From: Toxorhynchites rutilus septentrionalis
Lineage: Eukaryota > Arthropoda > Insecta > Diptera > Culicidae
Assembly (NCBI RefSeq): GCF_029784135.1
Contig: NC_073746.1
Coordinates: forward strand, 158,709,108 to 158,773,107
Length of the DNA stretch: 64,000 nucleotides
Direction of reading: 5' to 3'
A program made the translations under genes and the position numbers. The notes beneath the pieces are model-generated. The model was not told the origin of the DNA. It ran no database searches and saw nothing but the letters and a program-made list of their open reading frames with translations. Shown here piece after piece: positions 1 to 11,091 of the stretch (its first letter is position 1; every line of letters begins with the position of its first letter).

Positions 1-330
1 AATTTTGTTTTTCAATGGGGTTTTCAAGTGGGAGCATTTGCTATAACTTCGCGGAGCACAAATTTCCCGCGGAGCACCATTTGAAAACCCCTGGCTTAGA
101 TTAATGTAGGAACGGATGTGATAACTACTACCTGCTACTTGCCTAGTTATTTTCTAGCTCTTAGTACATTAAACCATTTAACTTAAAAAGTTTTTTTTAA
201 TTAATTTATTTTCTAGTTCTTAGTAAATAATCTGTATCATTAGTACACTTCTCTACAATAAAATCATTCAAATCTTATTTTTATTTCCTATCTAACTTTC
301 TTCGGAATATTTTCATGATGTACTGTATTC

Positions 331-1065
331 TATTTTCATTTCATTTGATACCAGTATTGAGGGGATTGCAAAAAATACATAGTCAACCATTTTGTGGCGG
401 CGACCTTTTCGAATTTATGTTGTTCATAATGTAGTGTATTCTCCAATTCAAGCCATTCAGCAATTTTTTAGCGGCGGCCAAATTGAATTTTTCAAAATCA
501 TGGAATACGCAGTTTTATAACGACAGTAGAATTAAAGGTATATTCCAAATTTCAGATCAATTAGTGATGAGGAACGGGGTCAAATTTCAATTAATGTGGG
601 ATAACCCTATAAACACTCCAACATACATACAAGCAGGGCACGCTGAATGAAACCATTAAAAAGTAATTGTTTATTTGGAAACTGCGGCCATCTTGGATTT
701 GGATTTTTCATGATCTACTGTGTTCTACCAGTCGAGCTCTTTCATTTGATACTCATATTGATGGGGCTTTGAAAAAAAAATGGCGCCATTTTGTGGTGGC
801 GCCCATTTTGGATTAGCATTTTTCATAAATAATTGAGTTCTACTAGTCAAGCCCTTTCATTTGATACCCATATTAATGGGGTTGTGACAAACATATAGAT
901 GATGCCATTTTGTGGTGGCGGCTATTTTGGATTTGCATTTTTCATAAATAACTGGGTTCTACTAATCAATCTTTTTCATTTGATACTCATATTGATGTGG
1001 TTGTGAAAAATATATATATGGCGCCATTTTGTGGTGGTGCCCATTTTGGATTTGTATTTTCGACC
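331..1065. repeat. Degenerate 119-bp minisatellite
   Basis: The anchor CATTTTGTGGTGGCG begins at 787, 906 and 1025, an exact 119-bp period. A more diverged unit is visible at about 388. Each unit also carries CTTTCATTTGATAC and a TATTGATGGGGTTGTGA-like stretch. The three last units are best preserved and the array decays leftwards. No coding potential. The region left of it (1-330) is AT-rich with nothing recognisable. Confidence 0.8.
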
Positions 1066-1249
1066 TGTAAAAAACAAAATTGAGAGAAATTAAAAAAACG
1101 ATCCTTCCAGCTTATTTTCCAGTTTTTTTTAAATATACCAACTTTTCGCAGTTTTTTTTTCCAAAATTTTCCAACTTTTTCAAAAGTTTGGTTGGTATCT
1201 CTGCATCGGACTGTTCTTTGGAGATCACTTTTATGTTTTTATTTGTAAC

Positions 1250-1932
1250 TAGCTGACCCGGCAAACTTCGTCCCGCGCATTTACTTGATTAATTCTCGAG
1301 TAATGCAGAAATTTGTGTTTTATTTGTATGGCAGCCACCCCTAAGAGAGGGGGGAGGGGTATCTAACCACCATAAAAACATTCATTGCACCCTAAAGTTT
1401 CCATATGCCTAATTTGGTTTAATTTGCTTGATTAATTCTCGGGTAATGCAAAAATTTGTGTTTCATTTGTACAGCAGCCCCCTCTAAGAGAGGGGGAAGG
1501 AGTATCTTAACACCATAGAAACATTTATTGCATCCTAAAACCTCCACATGCCAAATTTGGTTTCATTTGCTTGATTAATTCTCGAGTAATGCAGAAATTT
1601 GTGTTTCATTTGTATGGCAGTCCCCCCTTTGAGTGGGGGAAGGACTGTCTAACCATCATAGAAACATTTATTGCACCCTAAAACTTTCACATGCCAACTT
1701 TGGTTTCGTTTGCTTGGTTAATTTCCGAGTAATGCAGAAATTTGTGTTTCATTTGTATGGCAGCCCCCCCTTAGAGAGGGGGGAGGGGTCTCAAAATATC
1801 ACGAAAACCTTCCCCGGCCCCAAAAACCCCTACATACCAATTTTCATGTCGATCGGTTCAGTAGCTTCCGAGTCTATAAGAATCAGACAGACAGACAGAC
1901 ATCACTCCATTTTTATATATATAGATTTTGAC
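1250..1932 (+). repeat. 143-bp tandem-repeat element (TAGCTGACCCGGCAAAC type)
   Basis: The element opens with TAGCTGACCCGGCAAACTTC and closes with a GACA microsatellite followed by TTTTTATATATATAGAT. In between are four tandem units whose shared AATTCTC/AATTTCC anchor starts at 1291, 1434, 1577 and 1720, a constant 143-bp period. Each unit holds an ATGCAGAAATTTGTGTTTCA segment and a purine-rich AGAGAGGGGGGAGGGG run. The same family lies inverted at about 39235-39955. The open frame 1633-1974 is an accident of the repeat. Similar termini are widespread in arthropod genomes; I cannot name the class with certainty. Confidence 0.75.
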
Positions 1933-2138
1933 AGAAGACCAGTTATGTGTTTATACAGTAAGTGTCAAAAGTAGTGATACACTGTATTGCAAATTTGTAC
2001 ATCATTCGAATATAAAATAAAAATGGAATTTATCAATAATACATAGGTGTCCATCTTAACCGCAGCATGACTAACACAGGTTGACCCATGTGAACTTTAT
2101 GAAAAAAGGTTTTGTACCGCCAAAGACAGATGAAACTC

Positions 2139-2510
2139 TTAAGGTGGTGTTCTAGTCTAGGATTTTTTGTTAAAAAATCTGAGGTTTGGACATTCTTAAA
2201 TATACCATAGAAAATACTTTCCTAAATTCCATTATTTTTCGAGTTATAGCAATTTTGGTGATGCGCTATCTAATCTAGTACGATTTTTTTGTTTCCGATA
2301 ACCAGAAGGGCTGGAATCGTGTCTCTCACTTCACCAGCTTGTAACTATTCTAATTTTGAATATATTATTTTCCGTATAGCTCTTGTTGTATTATTGAAAG
2401 ATAAAGAAACAAATAATGAAGTAATGGATAGTAAAAACATTCTTTGTTCTGTTTGTTTTGAGCTTCAGATACGAATTCGAATATTCAGAACATCAAGACG
2501 TTCGTAAAAT
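2139..2510 (+). mobile_element. Diverged fragment of the T-element interior
   Basis: This stretch aligns in order with pieces of the large T element: TCTAGTCTAGGATTTTTT, the ATATACCATAG...CATTATTT block, the GATGCG-TATCT-ATCTAGTACG block, and an ATG followed by codons for MDSKNILC (2424), matching MDGKNILC at 35561. Two things present in T are missing. There is no TTAA element (here CATTCTTAAATATACCATAG is uninterrupted, 2196-2199), and the SINE region is absent. It therefore serves as an older or pre-insertion relative. The MDSKN frame runs only about 27 codons. Confidence 0.65.
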
Positions 2511-4198
2511 AATCAAATCTAGCTAAAAGTTAATCTTCAATGATGACCAGTTCAATACAAAACCAAAATGTTGAATCAAGTTTTATATTTTGATAGTTTG
2601 AGAGCTTGAAAAAAATAAATTTATTAATTTTCCCGATGGGTTTCAGTGAAATTTTCTTCATAATTAAATTCAAACTCGACTCCTTTAAACAACCTTCTTC
2701 TACAATGCTTATTTGCAAAATCAAGACACGCGTTTCTGTGCTTTAAATTCAACGTTCGACCGCCGTTAGCCTTTGGCGATGCCTATCCAACCGGAAATAA
2801 TTTGGTATCCCTGAAGGGACTCTCTTTGGAGAGCGGTCTCCACTTGAGTTTTTAAACTCAATTATGTAATGGCTATTCGAAATTTTCGTTTCGCTTAATG
2901 AGCTACGATACGGCGTACAGTTTCCACCTGCTTTTGCTTGTTTGAAAGTGTGTTCAAAAAGATTCTGAGAGCATAAACGAAGCGTCTTCTTCACTGTCAA
3001 CAAGCGTGTAATGCTGCTGCTGAATCGAGTGGACTAGTAGAACCATTTCGTCGGTTTCAATTTGGATCCCGCCAGGGAATGATGAGTAGACGGTAGTTGT
3101 TAAAATGCCCAACCCCAGAAGTGCTGATATTCGTCGAAAGGTTGCTTATTTTGAGCCTAGTCGGCTCCTCATGATTACGCGGTCTTGTACAGGCCGGTGC
3201 TTCGTCACACTTGAAGATGTTCAGTTAGGCTCATTTACGGAACGATTCCGCATATTTTCAGAACTGGAAAAGAATGTGGCAGACAACTTGAGTAAAATGT
3301 GGTTTTTCACTTCGCTGCAAATGATTTAGCTAATAGGAGAAAAAAACAGCGCGCACCCTTTAATGCCACCAACAACTAGTCATCACCGGACGAATGAAAC
3401 GTCCAACGATGCGTCTCACTATCGGCCTGTTCCGTCTCATTACACATTTTGCACATCATCAGCCAGCAGGACCTGGTCCTATCTCCTCCCGACTCATCAT
3501 CTGTCTGTCTGTGGCTACATGTAGGACCCGTCCAAACTTGAGAAAATGCTATGAATATAATATGGCGAATGCGGCGTAGCCCCCCTCCCTTCCCCCCGCT
3601 CCTAACCGCCGGACGAGTACCGAAATGGCGGAAATAGGCCGAACGCAGGAGGATGGGTGATTTACTAGCAGCATGACGATGACGAGAAAATGTTGAGTGA
3701 TATGACGCTGGATTATTTCTATCATCATTAGCAATGACGGAAAATTTTCTTATCTTGCATGGTGAAAGAGCGGCGAATTTGGAGAAACAAAGTTTCAAAA
3801 TTAATCCCTTGGTTTCGCACTTGGTTCATAATTCCAATCGAACTCCCAGTTTTAAAGCTGATAGTTCTGCGACAGAAAATAAATTCATTCATTTGGAGAG
3901 AAACTATACTTGAAAAGGTTTCAGGGGAGCATTTGAATTTACACACCTGAATAAAGTCTAGTCTAAAAGTAGATATTTATATACAGTTCATTAACCTTAA
4001 CAAATACATTCCCGAAGTACTTGAAATAATGATGTTTTTAGTTTTTACACTTTCTATTAAAAGTTGACGAAGAGTATGGATATCAAATTCAGCATAACAG
4101 TGGCTTTCGCACATTCTATGGATTGAATTATTCATTGATGTATTCGAGAAATGACGGAAATTTAAACAAAACGATTTTCGTGTACCTTTTTCGGCATT
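2511..4198. other. Unassigned 1.7 kb
   Basis: I see no family I recognise. Short open frames on both strands (for example minus 2749-3003, plus 3105-3329 and minus 3376-3798) have no motif known to me. The segment 3370-3720 is more GC-rich than its surroundings and could be low-copy host sequence, but nothing supports an exon call. Confidence 0.4.
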
Positions 4199-4200
4199 TA

Positions 4201-5498
4201 AAGGGTGTGTCACATCAAATTGCATCAAGGAAAAAACGCTGTAGAAATTCGCCCAGTAGACCGATCCTTTTGAAAATTTTAGACAGTAAAATAAAAACTA
4301 TTAAACAACTTTTGGCATTTTCTTTTTATTCATACTTCGAGCCCAAGCCCGTATGCTCGCACCTTCCTCTTTACCCCGTCCATAAGGTTCTGTACAACGT
4401 CAGGTTTTAGTTTTTTTTGAACCGAAATCCATTTTCTCTTGAAGTCCGCCTCCGATTTGACAACTTTTGGGTTCTTCCGGAGGGCCTGCTTCATAATCGC
4501 CCAATATTTCACTATTGGGCGAAGCTCCGGCGCGTTGGGCGGGTTCATTTCCTTTGGCACGAAGGTGACCCCGTTGGCTTCGTACCACTCCAACACGTCC
4601 TTTGAATAGTGGCACGAAGCGAGATCCGGCCAGAAGATGGTCGGGCCCTCGTGCTGCTTCAATAGTGGTAGTAAGCGCTTCGGTAGGCACTCCTTAAGGT
4701 AAACCTGCCCGTTTACCGTGCCGGTCATCACGAAGGAGGCGCTCCGCTTTCCGCAAGAGCAGATCGCTTGCCACACCATGTACTTTTTGGCAAACTTGGA
4801 TAGTTTCTGCTTGCGAATCTCCTCCGGAACGCTGAATTTGTCCTCTGCGGAGAAGATCAACAGGCCCGGCAGCTGACGAAAGTCCGCTTTGACGTAGGTT
4901 TCGTCGTCCATTACCAGGCAATGCGGCTTCGTAAGCATTTCGGTGTACAGCTTCCGGGCTCGCGTCTTCCCCACCATGTTTTGCCTTTCGTCGCCTTTAG
5001 GAGCCTTCTGAACCTTGTATGTACGCAGGCCCTCCCGCTGCTTGGTTCGCTGGACGAATGAACTTGACAAATTCAGCTTATTGGCGACATCCCGGACCGA
5101 ACTTCTCGGATCACGTCTAAACTGCTTAACTACGCGCTTGTGATCTTTTTCACTGACGAAGCATCCATTTTTGCCGTTCTTCACCTTCCGGTCGATGGTT
5201 AGGTTCTCGAAGTATCGTTTTAGTACTCTGCTGACCGTGGATTGGACGATTCCCAGCATCTTACCGATGTCCCGATGTGACAACTCCGGATTCTCGAAAT
5301 AAGTGCACAGGATTAATTCACGACGCTCTTTTTCGTTCGACGACATTTTTCCAAATTTACGAAAAATTGACAGTGAAACATGGCCAACGTGATCTATACA
5401 CTCTTATCTGATTGTAAGCGAAAGCTGAAGATATAATTCCTAAAAATTAAATTTCTACAGCGTTTTTTCCGTTATGCAATTTGATGTGACACACCCTT
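4201..5498 (-). mobile_element. DD37E Tc1/mariner element, copy 1 (ITmD37E type)
   Basis: A 1298-bp element bounded by TA on both sides (4199-4200, 5499-5500). Terminal inverted repeats start AAGGGTGTGTCACATCAAAT and extend about 49 bp, ending at GCTGTAGAAATT. Each arm carries a substitution relative to copy 3: AAGG for ACGG on the left, and TAACGG for TCACGG on the right. It encodes one transposase on the minus strand. Copies 2, 3 and 4 are at 14684, 19824 and 33489. Confidence 0.95.
4330..5346 (-). CDS. DD37E transposase, catalytic Glu replaced by Val
   Basis: A 338-aa open frame of the IS630-Tc1-mariner superfamily, which cuts and pastes the element at TA sites. An N-terminal helix-turn-helix lies at about residues 23-45 (SHRDIGKMLG), with a second DNA-binding helix set at 83-107 (SVRDVANKLN). 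The catalytic domain shows VMDDETYVKADF (D148) and FWPDLASCHYS (D241). The third acidic residue should be E279, with 37 residues between it and D241. Here the text reads ELRPIVKYWA: the GAG codon has become GTG. The frame is full length with an ATG in the family's usual context, but the protein should lack strand-transfer activity. It could still bind the TIRs. Family identity is certain from motifs; loss of activity is inferred. Confidence 0.93.
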   Translation of the reverse strand: MSSNEKERRELILCTYFENPELSHRDIGKMLGIVQSTVSRVLKRYFENLTIDRKVKNGKNGCFVSEKDHKRVVKQFRRDPRSSVRDVANKLNLSSSFVQRTKQREGLRTYKVQKAPKGDERQNMVGKTRARKLYTEMLTKPHCLVMDDETYVKADFRQLPGLLIFSAEDKFSVPEEIRKQKLSKFAKKYMVWQAICSCGKRSASFVMTGTVNGQVYLKECLPKRLLPLLKQHEGPTIFWPDLASCHYSKDVLEWYEANGVTFVPKEMNPPNAPELRPIVKYWAIMKQALRKNPKVVKSEADFKRKWISVQKKLKPDVVQNLMDGVKRKVRAYGLGLEV

Positions 5499-5500
5499 TA

Positions 5501-6592
5501 GAGAACTTGATAAACCAGTTTGTTGTATATATTAATGATACTATAAGTTTTATCAAAATTCCATCTGCCCGAAGAGTATTCACTAGAACTTTATGTATCC
5601 AAATGCAAATTTCATGCAAATATAACATTCACCTGAGTGTGACGTTCATCTAAGTGTAACATTTATCTGAATTTAACATTTACCCAAATGAATTATTTAC
5701 TCAAAAAATGCGCTAGTTTTTCTTTTAAGGGGTAGTCGCAATTTTTTTCTGATACGCGATGTGAAATTATCACAATTGTCTTCAAAGTTCACATCTTTCC
5801 TAAAACTCGTATCTTCTGCAGGAAGTTCAACGAGCAACACTAAGAATACTATCTTTTTTCAAAGTAATGCAAAAGTAAAAAAAAATAATTTCAGTGACAT
5901 ATGGTCGGTGTTAAGTCAAACCGGACTAAGTAACAAAACAAGACAAAATGAGTGAATAGTAGCAAACAATCAAGACTTTCTTAGCCTACATTCTACTTTT
6001 ATCAGATCACACTAATGTTGCAAATAGCCAGGTTTCTGGCACATTTATATTTATTTTGATTTATCAGTAAAAATTAATAATAGTATGTGCATACTTGCGT
6101 AGACCTATATACGACCATAGCAACTAGAGAGAAGCCATGTTTTCTGAAAATAGAAAATGGAAGAAATTCCAAATTTCTTCGCATCAGAAGATTCTTCCCT
6201 TCGTCCATGAATGAACATGAAAAATTAACTCGTATTGAAACACAATCTATATCCTTATCAGACAATTCATATTTATTGAAAAGTTGATCGAATATATTAT
6301 CGTATATTGTTCAGACAGAGCGGACCAACTGCCAGAGAGTAAAAAATTGTAATTACTAAACTTTTCATGATCGATTTCAATTCCAACCATGGTCTTTTAT
6401 TGACTGTAAGTACTTTTTTTCAAAATCATCCTATCGCATTTGATGGAAGAACGGGAATGGGGATGGAAAGGGAAAAAATAGGTGCAAATTTGCTGTTCGC
6501 ACTAATAGTTGCAAACAAACTACAATTTACGCTTTGAAAAAAATCTTATCGCAATGGTCCATATGATCGTGGAAGCGTGGAACGTGGACGTC
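5501..6592. other. Unassigned 1.1 kb
   Basis: AT-rich, with scattered open frames under 70 codons and no recognised motif. A short ATCTGAATTTAACATTTA-like near-repeat occurs around 5620-5690. No gene, RNA or element boundary can be supported. Confidence 0.4.
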
Positions 6593-6714
6593 GGTCATTT
6601 TTTTTATCTGTATTATAGTGACTTTCAACTCATTTCATGTCGGGAGTGAGAATTGAACTCGTGACCTATAGCGTGAGAGGCATGGATGTTACCACTACGC
6701 CAGATCGCCTCCAC
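6593..6714 (-). mobile_element. Short tRNA-derived SINE (second SINE family)
   Basis: On the minus strand the start reads as a degenerate tRNA: GGCGTAGTGGTAACATC as A box, then GGTCACGAGTTCAATTCTC as B box. About 40 nt of tail follows, ending in an A-rich run. GACGTC flanks both sides (6587-6592 and 6715-6720) and is a plausible target duplication. The head differs from that of the (GAA)n SINE found elsewhere in this window, so this is a separate family. It is unlikely to be a functional tRNA: there is no proper acceptor pairing. Confidence 0.6.
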
Positions 6715-6769
6715 GACGTCAGTTATTATAGGATTTATAAACTAAAACACATCTTCAAGGTCCAACATT

Positions 6770-7085
6770 TTCGAAGATGAAACATGAAAATCAACTCTCC
6801 TCTCAGTCGCTTCGCTTCGAGTAGGACTGTTTCGACACTCGCCGTCAACAGGACAACAAGACAACAACATCAGTCATCGTCGCTCTTGAGTTCATTTCTA
6901 GTCAATTCAATTCTACCGAATGGTCATTCCAATTGACGTGACGAATGAATACAAATCTGACTCTTCAATCAACCTGACTTTAAACCACCCCTACTACTTC
7001 ACTCTGACATGTACCTCGTTGCCCGCGTACACAATCTTATTTTAACGCCCATATAAAAAACTTGATTTCTGATACAAAAAAATGG
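6770..7085 (+). repeat. Repeat paralogous to 50590-50895
   Basis: The sequence from GAAAATCAACTC to CTTGATTTCTGATACAAAA matches 50600-50900 in order. Shared blocks include CCAATTGACGTGAC, AATACAAATCTG and CCGCGTACACAAT. In the other copy the next bases are GTTACACCATTAATGG. Here that continuation appears only at about 11357, so everything between is insertion. The homology identifies this as the left flank of the V copy that follows. Confidence 0.75.
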
Positions 7086-7383
7086 GTTGGTTGTATCTAT
7101 GATATAACCGCAAAGTTGACGTGGGACTACCGTTGGCTTAAAAATCTTCTTTTCTTTTTCTTTATTGGCACTAACGTTACTAGTGCATCTCCGCCGTACC
7201 AACATAGTATTACTTGCGTCATTTTTATTAGTACTTAGTTGAGATTTCTATGCCAAATTATACACCTTGAAAGTATTCTAAGTGGCAAGCTATAGAATAC
7301 GCGTGATCGCAGTACAAGTCGGAAGAAATTTCTTTGACGAAAAATCTCCGGTCAGAATGGGAACCGAACTCGAACCCCCGATG

Positions 7384-9332
7384 CAGTGGCGTAGTGTGAC
7401 ACCCGGGGCGGGTTGCTAGGGTGTCACCCCTCTATGCTACTTAGTTTTCATTTTGGAATGAAAAATCAAACGGTTACAAAATAAGATAAATAAATCTCCA
7501 ATCAGCCCATATCAAGAGCGTTTGCACAATATCAGTGCCGGTTCCAGCTCCCAAAGTTACTGATTGTAAATTTGAGAGAAATTTGACTAGAAAGCGGTTA
7601 CATTTTGTGAACCATCCGGAAACAAACTCTATATATTTTTATTTTCTTATTTTGTAACTGTCAGTCCCAGTCAGGACTCTCCTACCAAAAATCTCAACGT
7701 CGGACCCCAGGGACCGACGCGGGGCTTAACGTGTTAAGTGAGCTTTCTCTCTCTCCCCCCCGACGGGCTCAATGGAATGCGCATCAATAGGCCTCTCCAC
7801 AAGATACCACAGAAACGTACACGGTTAGAAACAGCTTCACTGTACGATTTGGAACCGATTCTTGGAAGTCCGAACCAATTATTCGTGGTGAACTGTACCA
7901 CATTGATTGCAATCTCATTTATGACATCATTAGAATTAATTTCAGCGGCATACGTGTCTACGAAGTTTTGGTATCACTATCAAAAGCTACCTTTCCAAAA
8001 TTTCATAGTTGCCAATTTGTCAAATCGACTTTTTCATTTCGCTATCAGATATTCATGTACATGTGTCGAGCTTGAATTGCTTCCAAAGTTTCGGCTTCTT
8101 CTTTAGACGATTTTAACCGTTCTAGTAATTCCCGATAAAAATGACTAATGCACTTCAACATTCCCTCTTCCATCATTGGGCTAGGCCTAGGTCTTTCACC
8201 TGGTTTACTCATCTTATGAGAAATTCTCCTTTCAGTAGTAAATTTTTAATAGATGGATTTTACAAAACCTTCTTAATGACCATTTCTCCAGACTGTTAGT
8301 TTCAACAGCGAGAAAAATGACCAGTGCTGTCTTTCGGTTTGCAAATATTCTGCGCTAGATTTAATTCATGTGCATCAGATGGTACAGACAACAAAGAAGT
8401 ATCAAATCACAAACTTCTGGTAGGAGGTGGAGGTAGGTAGGAGGTCACACACCGTAGATTCTTAGCAAAATCTTGTTGTCCTCATGAGAGTTGTCTACAA
8501 ACCCTATGGATACGGATTTTTTCTTTTGCTTTCTCAACAAATCCCGAACTCCATCATTTGACCCTGACATGGTTGGAGCAATCAATAGCCTGCGAACGGG
8601 ACTTCATGAAAACTAAACCCTGACCTTCCAGTTGTTGAAGAATGTCGTTCGTAAAATCTGCAGTTTTTCCCACCCAAAACGAAAAATCTAGGAGTAAAGA
8701 TTAACGCAAGGCTACCATTTGCTTAGTAATTATTTGTTTGAAGTTGCATCTAAATCAATTCTCAATAAATGGATGAATGTATATTTCGTTTTCCCCTTCC
8801 CTTTTTCACGGCAGCAAAAGAGAAACGAACAGAGGTTGGCCAGCTGACGCATCATGCATTATGCATCAATCGCAGACCAACGAGACTGAAATGAAATTTC
8901 AGCTATTGCGATTTATAATGATTCAAGTAGTTTGCTTTCGAAGTTTTGAGCTATTGAAACAAATGTTTATGGCCAATAAGAAAAAAAATATCTCTCGCAG
9001 ATCTTTTATCTTTCGAATAGTGCTATTTTCATACCACTTATACTCATCCGGTAGAGTGACATAAACATTCAAAACCTTGTACTTCGAACGTCACCCCATC
9101 CTTTTCGAGACTTTGAATATACACCCCAGTACAGAAATGAAAGATGTAGTATAACGAAATAATGAATATAAAAACTTAGAAAGATTCTATAATATGAAGT
9201 TTTCAAAATCATGATTTTTTTACAATATAATATACTTATCATGGTCAGGTGTCTACGGGTGAAACCCGGGACGGACTGCCCTCTCTGACACAAAACCAAA
9301 CCCCCCCCCCCCTCCCCCACATTACGCCACTG
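7384..9332 (-). mobile_element. hAT element, copy 1, with 8-bp target duplication
   Basis: A 1949-bp element whose ends are CAGTGGCGTAGTGTG on the left and CATTACGCCACTG on the right. The left end is followed by ACACCCGGGGCGGG, mirrored near the right end by GAAACCCGGGACGG. The flanks are CCCCGATG at 7376-7383 and 9333-9340, the 8-bp duplication diagnostic of hAT. It landed in the B-box region of the antisense SINE. A long C-tract lies just inside the right end (9301-9312). Plus-strand frames such as 7738-8106 are antisense to the degenerate transposase. Confidence 0.92.
7750..8700 (-). pseudogene. Degenerate hAT transposase (DUF4371/ZMYM-like)
   Basis: Reading the minus strand, 8550-8690 gives GKTADFTNDILQQLEGQG followed by FMKSRSQAIDCSNHVRVK. 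After a frame change comes SGVRDLL-like text. This matches the family block in which a KTADFTNDILxFLE stretch precedes an NMSGxYNGVQ motif, part of the RNase H-like core of DUF4371 hAT transposases. A further region around 8050-8150 aligns with the 82-residue frame at 18416-18661 of the second copy. Stops and frameshifts interrupt the rest. This is a dead copy; transposition would need a source in trans. Confidence 0.65.
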
Positions 9333-9564
9333 CCCCGATGTGATATGTGTGAAGATGTAACGCTAACCACTCGACCACGAGAGCACCTGAAAATCTTTTA
9401 TTTGTATTGAATAAGTTGTTGATTGAATGAAACAATTTCATCTGGTGTTCGACTATCTGTTGAGGGTGGGCGACGGTGAGATGAGGGGACAAGACAAACA
9501 AACGAAAAAGAAAAAACACAAAAGCATTAAATTCTTATACTAGACCGTTTCACAAACATATAGA

Positions 9565-9907
9565 TCAACTGCATATGTCGCGAGTTCCCAACACGTCACT
9601 AACAGGAACATAGGGTCGTCTTCCTTGGGCCATAAGGGCATTCAAAAGGTACTCCCTGGTTGCGTAGTTATCCTTACAATGCCAAACTGCGTGATCAATG
9701 TCAACGTAACCGTTTCCACACCGACAGACATTGCTTTGAACAAGATTTATTCTGTGGAGATGCACATCTAGCGAGTAGTGGTTGGACATAAGTCTACTCA
9801 TTACACGAATTAAGTCAGTCGAAGAACTTTGAAAAACCCTGTTGTAGATTACTTGCAGAAAACTTGAATCTTTATTAAAGGATATCCAGGGACGCAGGAA
9901 ATTTATT
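9565..9907 (-). pseudogene. I-like non-LTR ORF2 C-terminal fragment
   Basis: The minus-strand reading from 9907 gives WISFNKDSSFLQVIYNR, then IRVMSRLMSNHYSLDVHLHR and CRCGNGYVDIDHAVWHC, a Cys-rich knuckle of pattern CxC-H-C. It closely parallels the plus-strand fragment at 40338-40727 (ISRLMSNHYNLNAHLYRIGL, CDCGDGYHDIEHVVWSC). These are the last residues of a retrotransposon polyprotein, downstream of RNase H. No RT or RNase H survives here, because the mariner begins 19 bp to the right. Confidence 0.75.
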
Positions 9908-9925
9908 AATAGTTCATTATTTATA

Positions 9926-11091
9926 TTAGGCTGTCAAAACAGTCCTGCGGTATTTCCGCGAGGTGTCGTTGTAAACGCGTAGTTCTAGTTGTATTCATTG
10001 TATCGAGTCATACTATAGCTTGTTGGAAAGGTATTTTTACGCGCTATAATATAGTCCTAGACAGTGTTTTGTTTGGTTAAGTCATTCGTGAGTTATAGTG
10101 TCGCAAATATGGAGCAAAATAAAGAGAAAATCCGACATATTTTACAGTACTACTATGACAAAGGCAAAAATGCATCTCAAGCTGCCAATAAAATTTGTGC
10201 AGTTTATGGGCCCGATACAGTTTCCATTTCCACCGCACAACGATGGTTTCAACGTTTTCGTTCTGGTGTAGAGGTCGTCGAAGATGCGCCACGCTCCGGA
10301 AGGCCTGTCGTCTAAAATTGCGACAAAATCGCTGAATTAGCCGAAAAAGACCGGCATAGTAGCAGCCGTAGCATCGGCCAAGAGCTGGGGATAAGTCATC
10401 AAACCGTTATTAACCATTTGAAGAAGCTTGGATTCACAAAGAAGCTCGATGTATGGGTGCCACACACGTTGACGCAAAAAAACATCTTTGACCGTATCGA
10501 CGCATGTGAATCGCAACAAAATCGATCCGTTTCTGAAGCGGATGGTGACTGGCGATGAAAAGTGAGTCACTTACGACAACGTGAAGCGCAAACGGTCGTG
10601 GTCGAAGCCCGCTGAAGCGGCTCAGACGGTGGCCAAGCCCTCATTAACGGCCAGGAAGGTTCTGCTGTGTGTTTGGTGGGATTGTCAAGGAATAATCTAT
10701 CATGAGCTGCTTCCCTATGGCCAAACGCTCAATACGGACCTGTACAGCCAACAACTGGACCGCTTGAAGGTAGCACTCATGAAGAAGAGGCCATCTTTGA
10801 TAAACAGAGGCCGCATTGTCTTCCATCAGGACAACGCCAGGCCACACACTTCTTTGGTGACGCGCCAGAAGCTCCGGGAGCTCGGATGGGAGGTTCTTTA
10901 GCATTCCGCCGTATAGTCCGGACCTTGCACCAAGTGACTACCACCTGTTTTTTTCCATGGCGAACGAGCTAGGTGGTCAGAAGTTAGCCACAAAAGAGGC
11001 CTTTGAAAATTGGCTATCCGAGTTTTTTGCCAATAAGGAAGCGAGCTTCTATAACAGGGGTATTATGAAGTTGGCATCTCGTTGGGATTAA
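9926..11091 (+). mobile_element. mariner element, 3'-truncated
   Basis: The left terminus TTAGGCTGTCAAAACAGTCC follows a TA at 9924-9925 and has the form of a mariner TIR. A 180-bp leader precedes the transposase start at 10109. The right side stops at 11091 within the C-terminal coding region, where V sequence resumes. The right TIR is missing, so the copy cannot move. Confidence 0.85.
10109..11090 (+). pseudogene. mariner (DD34D) transposase pseudogene
   Basis: The N-terminus MEQNKEKIRHILQYYYDKGK is a mariner helix-turn-helix region. A TAA follows RSGRPVV at about 10312. The frame continues through IGQELGISHQTVINHLKKLG, then shifts one frame near 10510. The first catalytic Asp stands in MVTGDEK, but the next codon, normally Trp, is TGA (10562-10564). 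The frame 10581-10901 holds SWSKPAEAAQTVAKP and VFHQDNARPHTSL (second Asp). A last frameshift near 10900 precedes YSPDLAPSDYH (third Asp). Counting across the shift gives 34 residues between the second and third Asp. At least two stops and two frameshifts make this inactive. Confidence 0.93.

Larger units (their letters stand above)
7149..9389 (-). mobile_element. tRNA-derived (GAA)n SINE, split by a hAT element
   Basis: The 3' body (7149-7383, antisense) carries the family blocks TTGCGTCATTTTTATTAG and GCGTGATCGCAGTACAAG. The tRNA-like head resumes at 9341-9389 with GTGGTCGAGTGGTTAGCG as A box. The two halves join when the hAT at 7384-9332 is removed. AAAATCTT flanks the whole unit (7141-7148 and 9390-9397), the likely SINE target duplication. 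The layout resembles the Aedes SINE Feilai; the name is from memory and needs confirmation. Confidence 0.85.

Noticed and set aside
4400..4921. Alternative-frame ORFs inside DD37E copies (also at 14901, 20041 and 33688)
   Set aside because: They shadow the transposase frame and recur only because the element does.
7738..8106. 122-codon plus-strand ORF
   Set aside because: It lies antisense to degenerate hAT transposase sequence that is recognisable on the minus strand.
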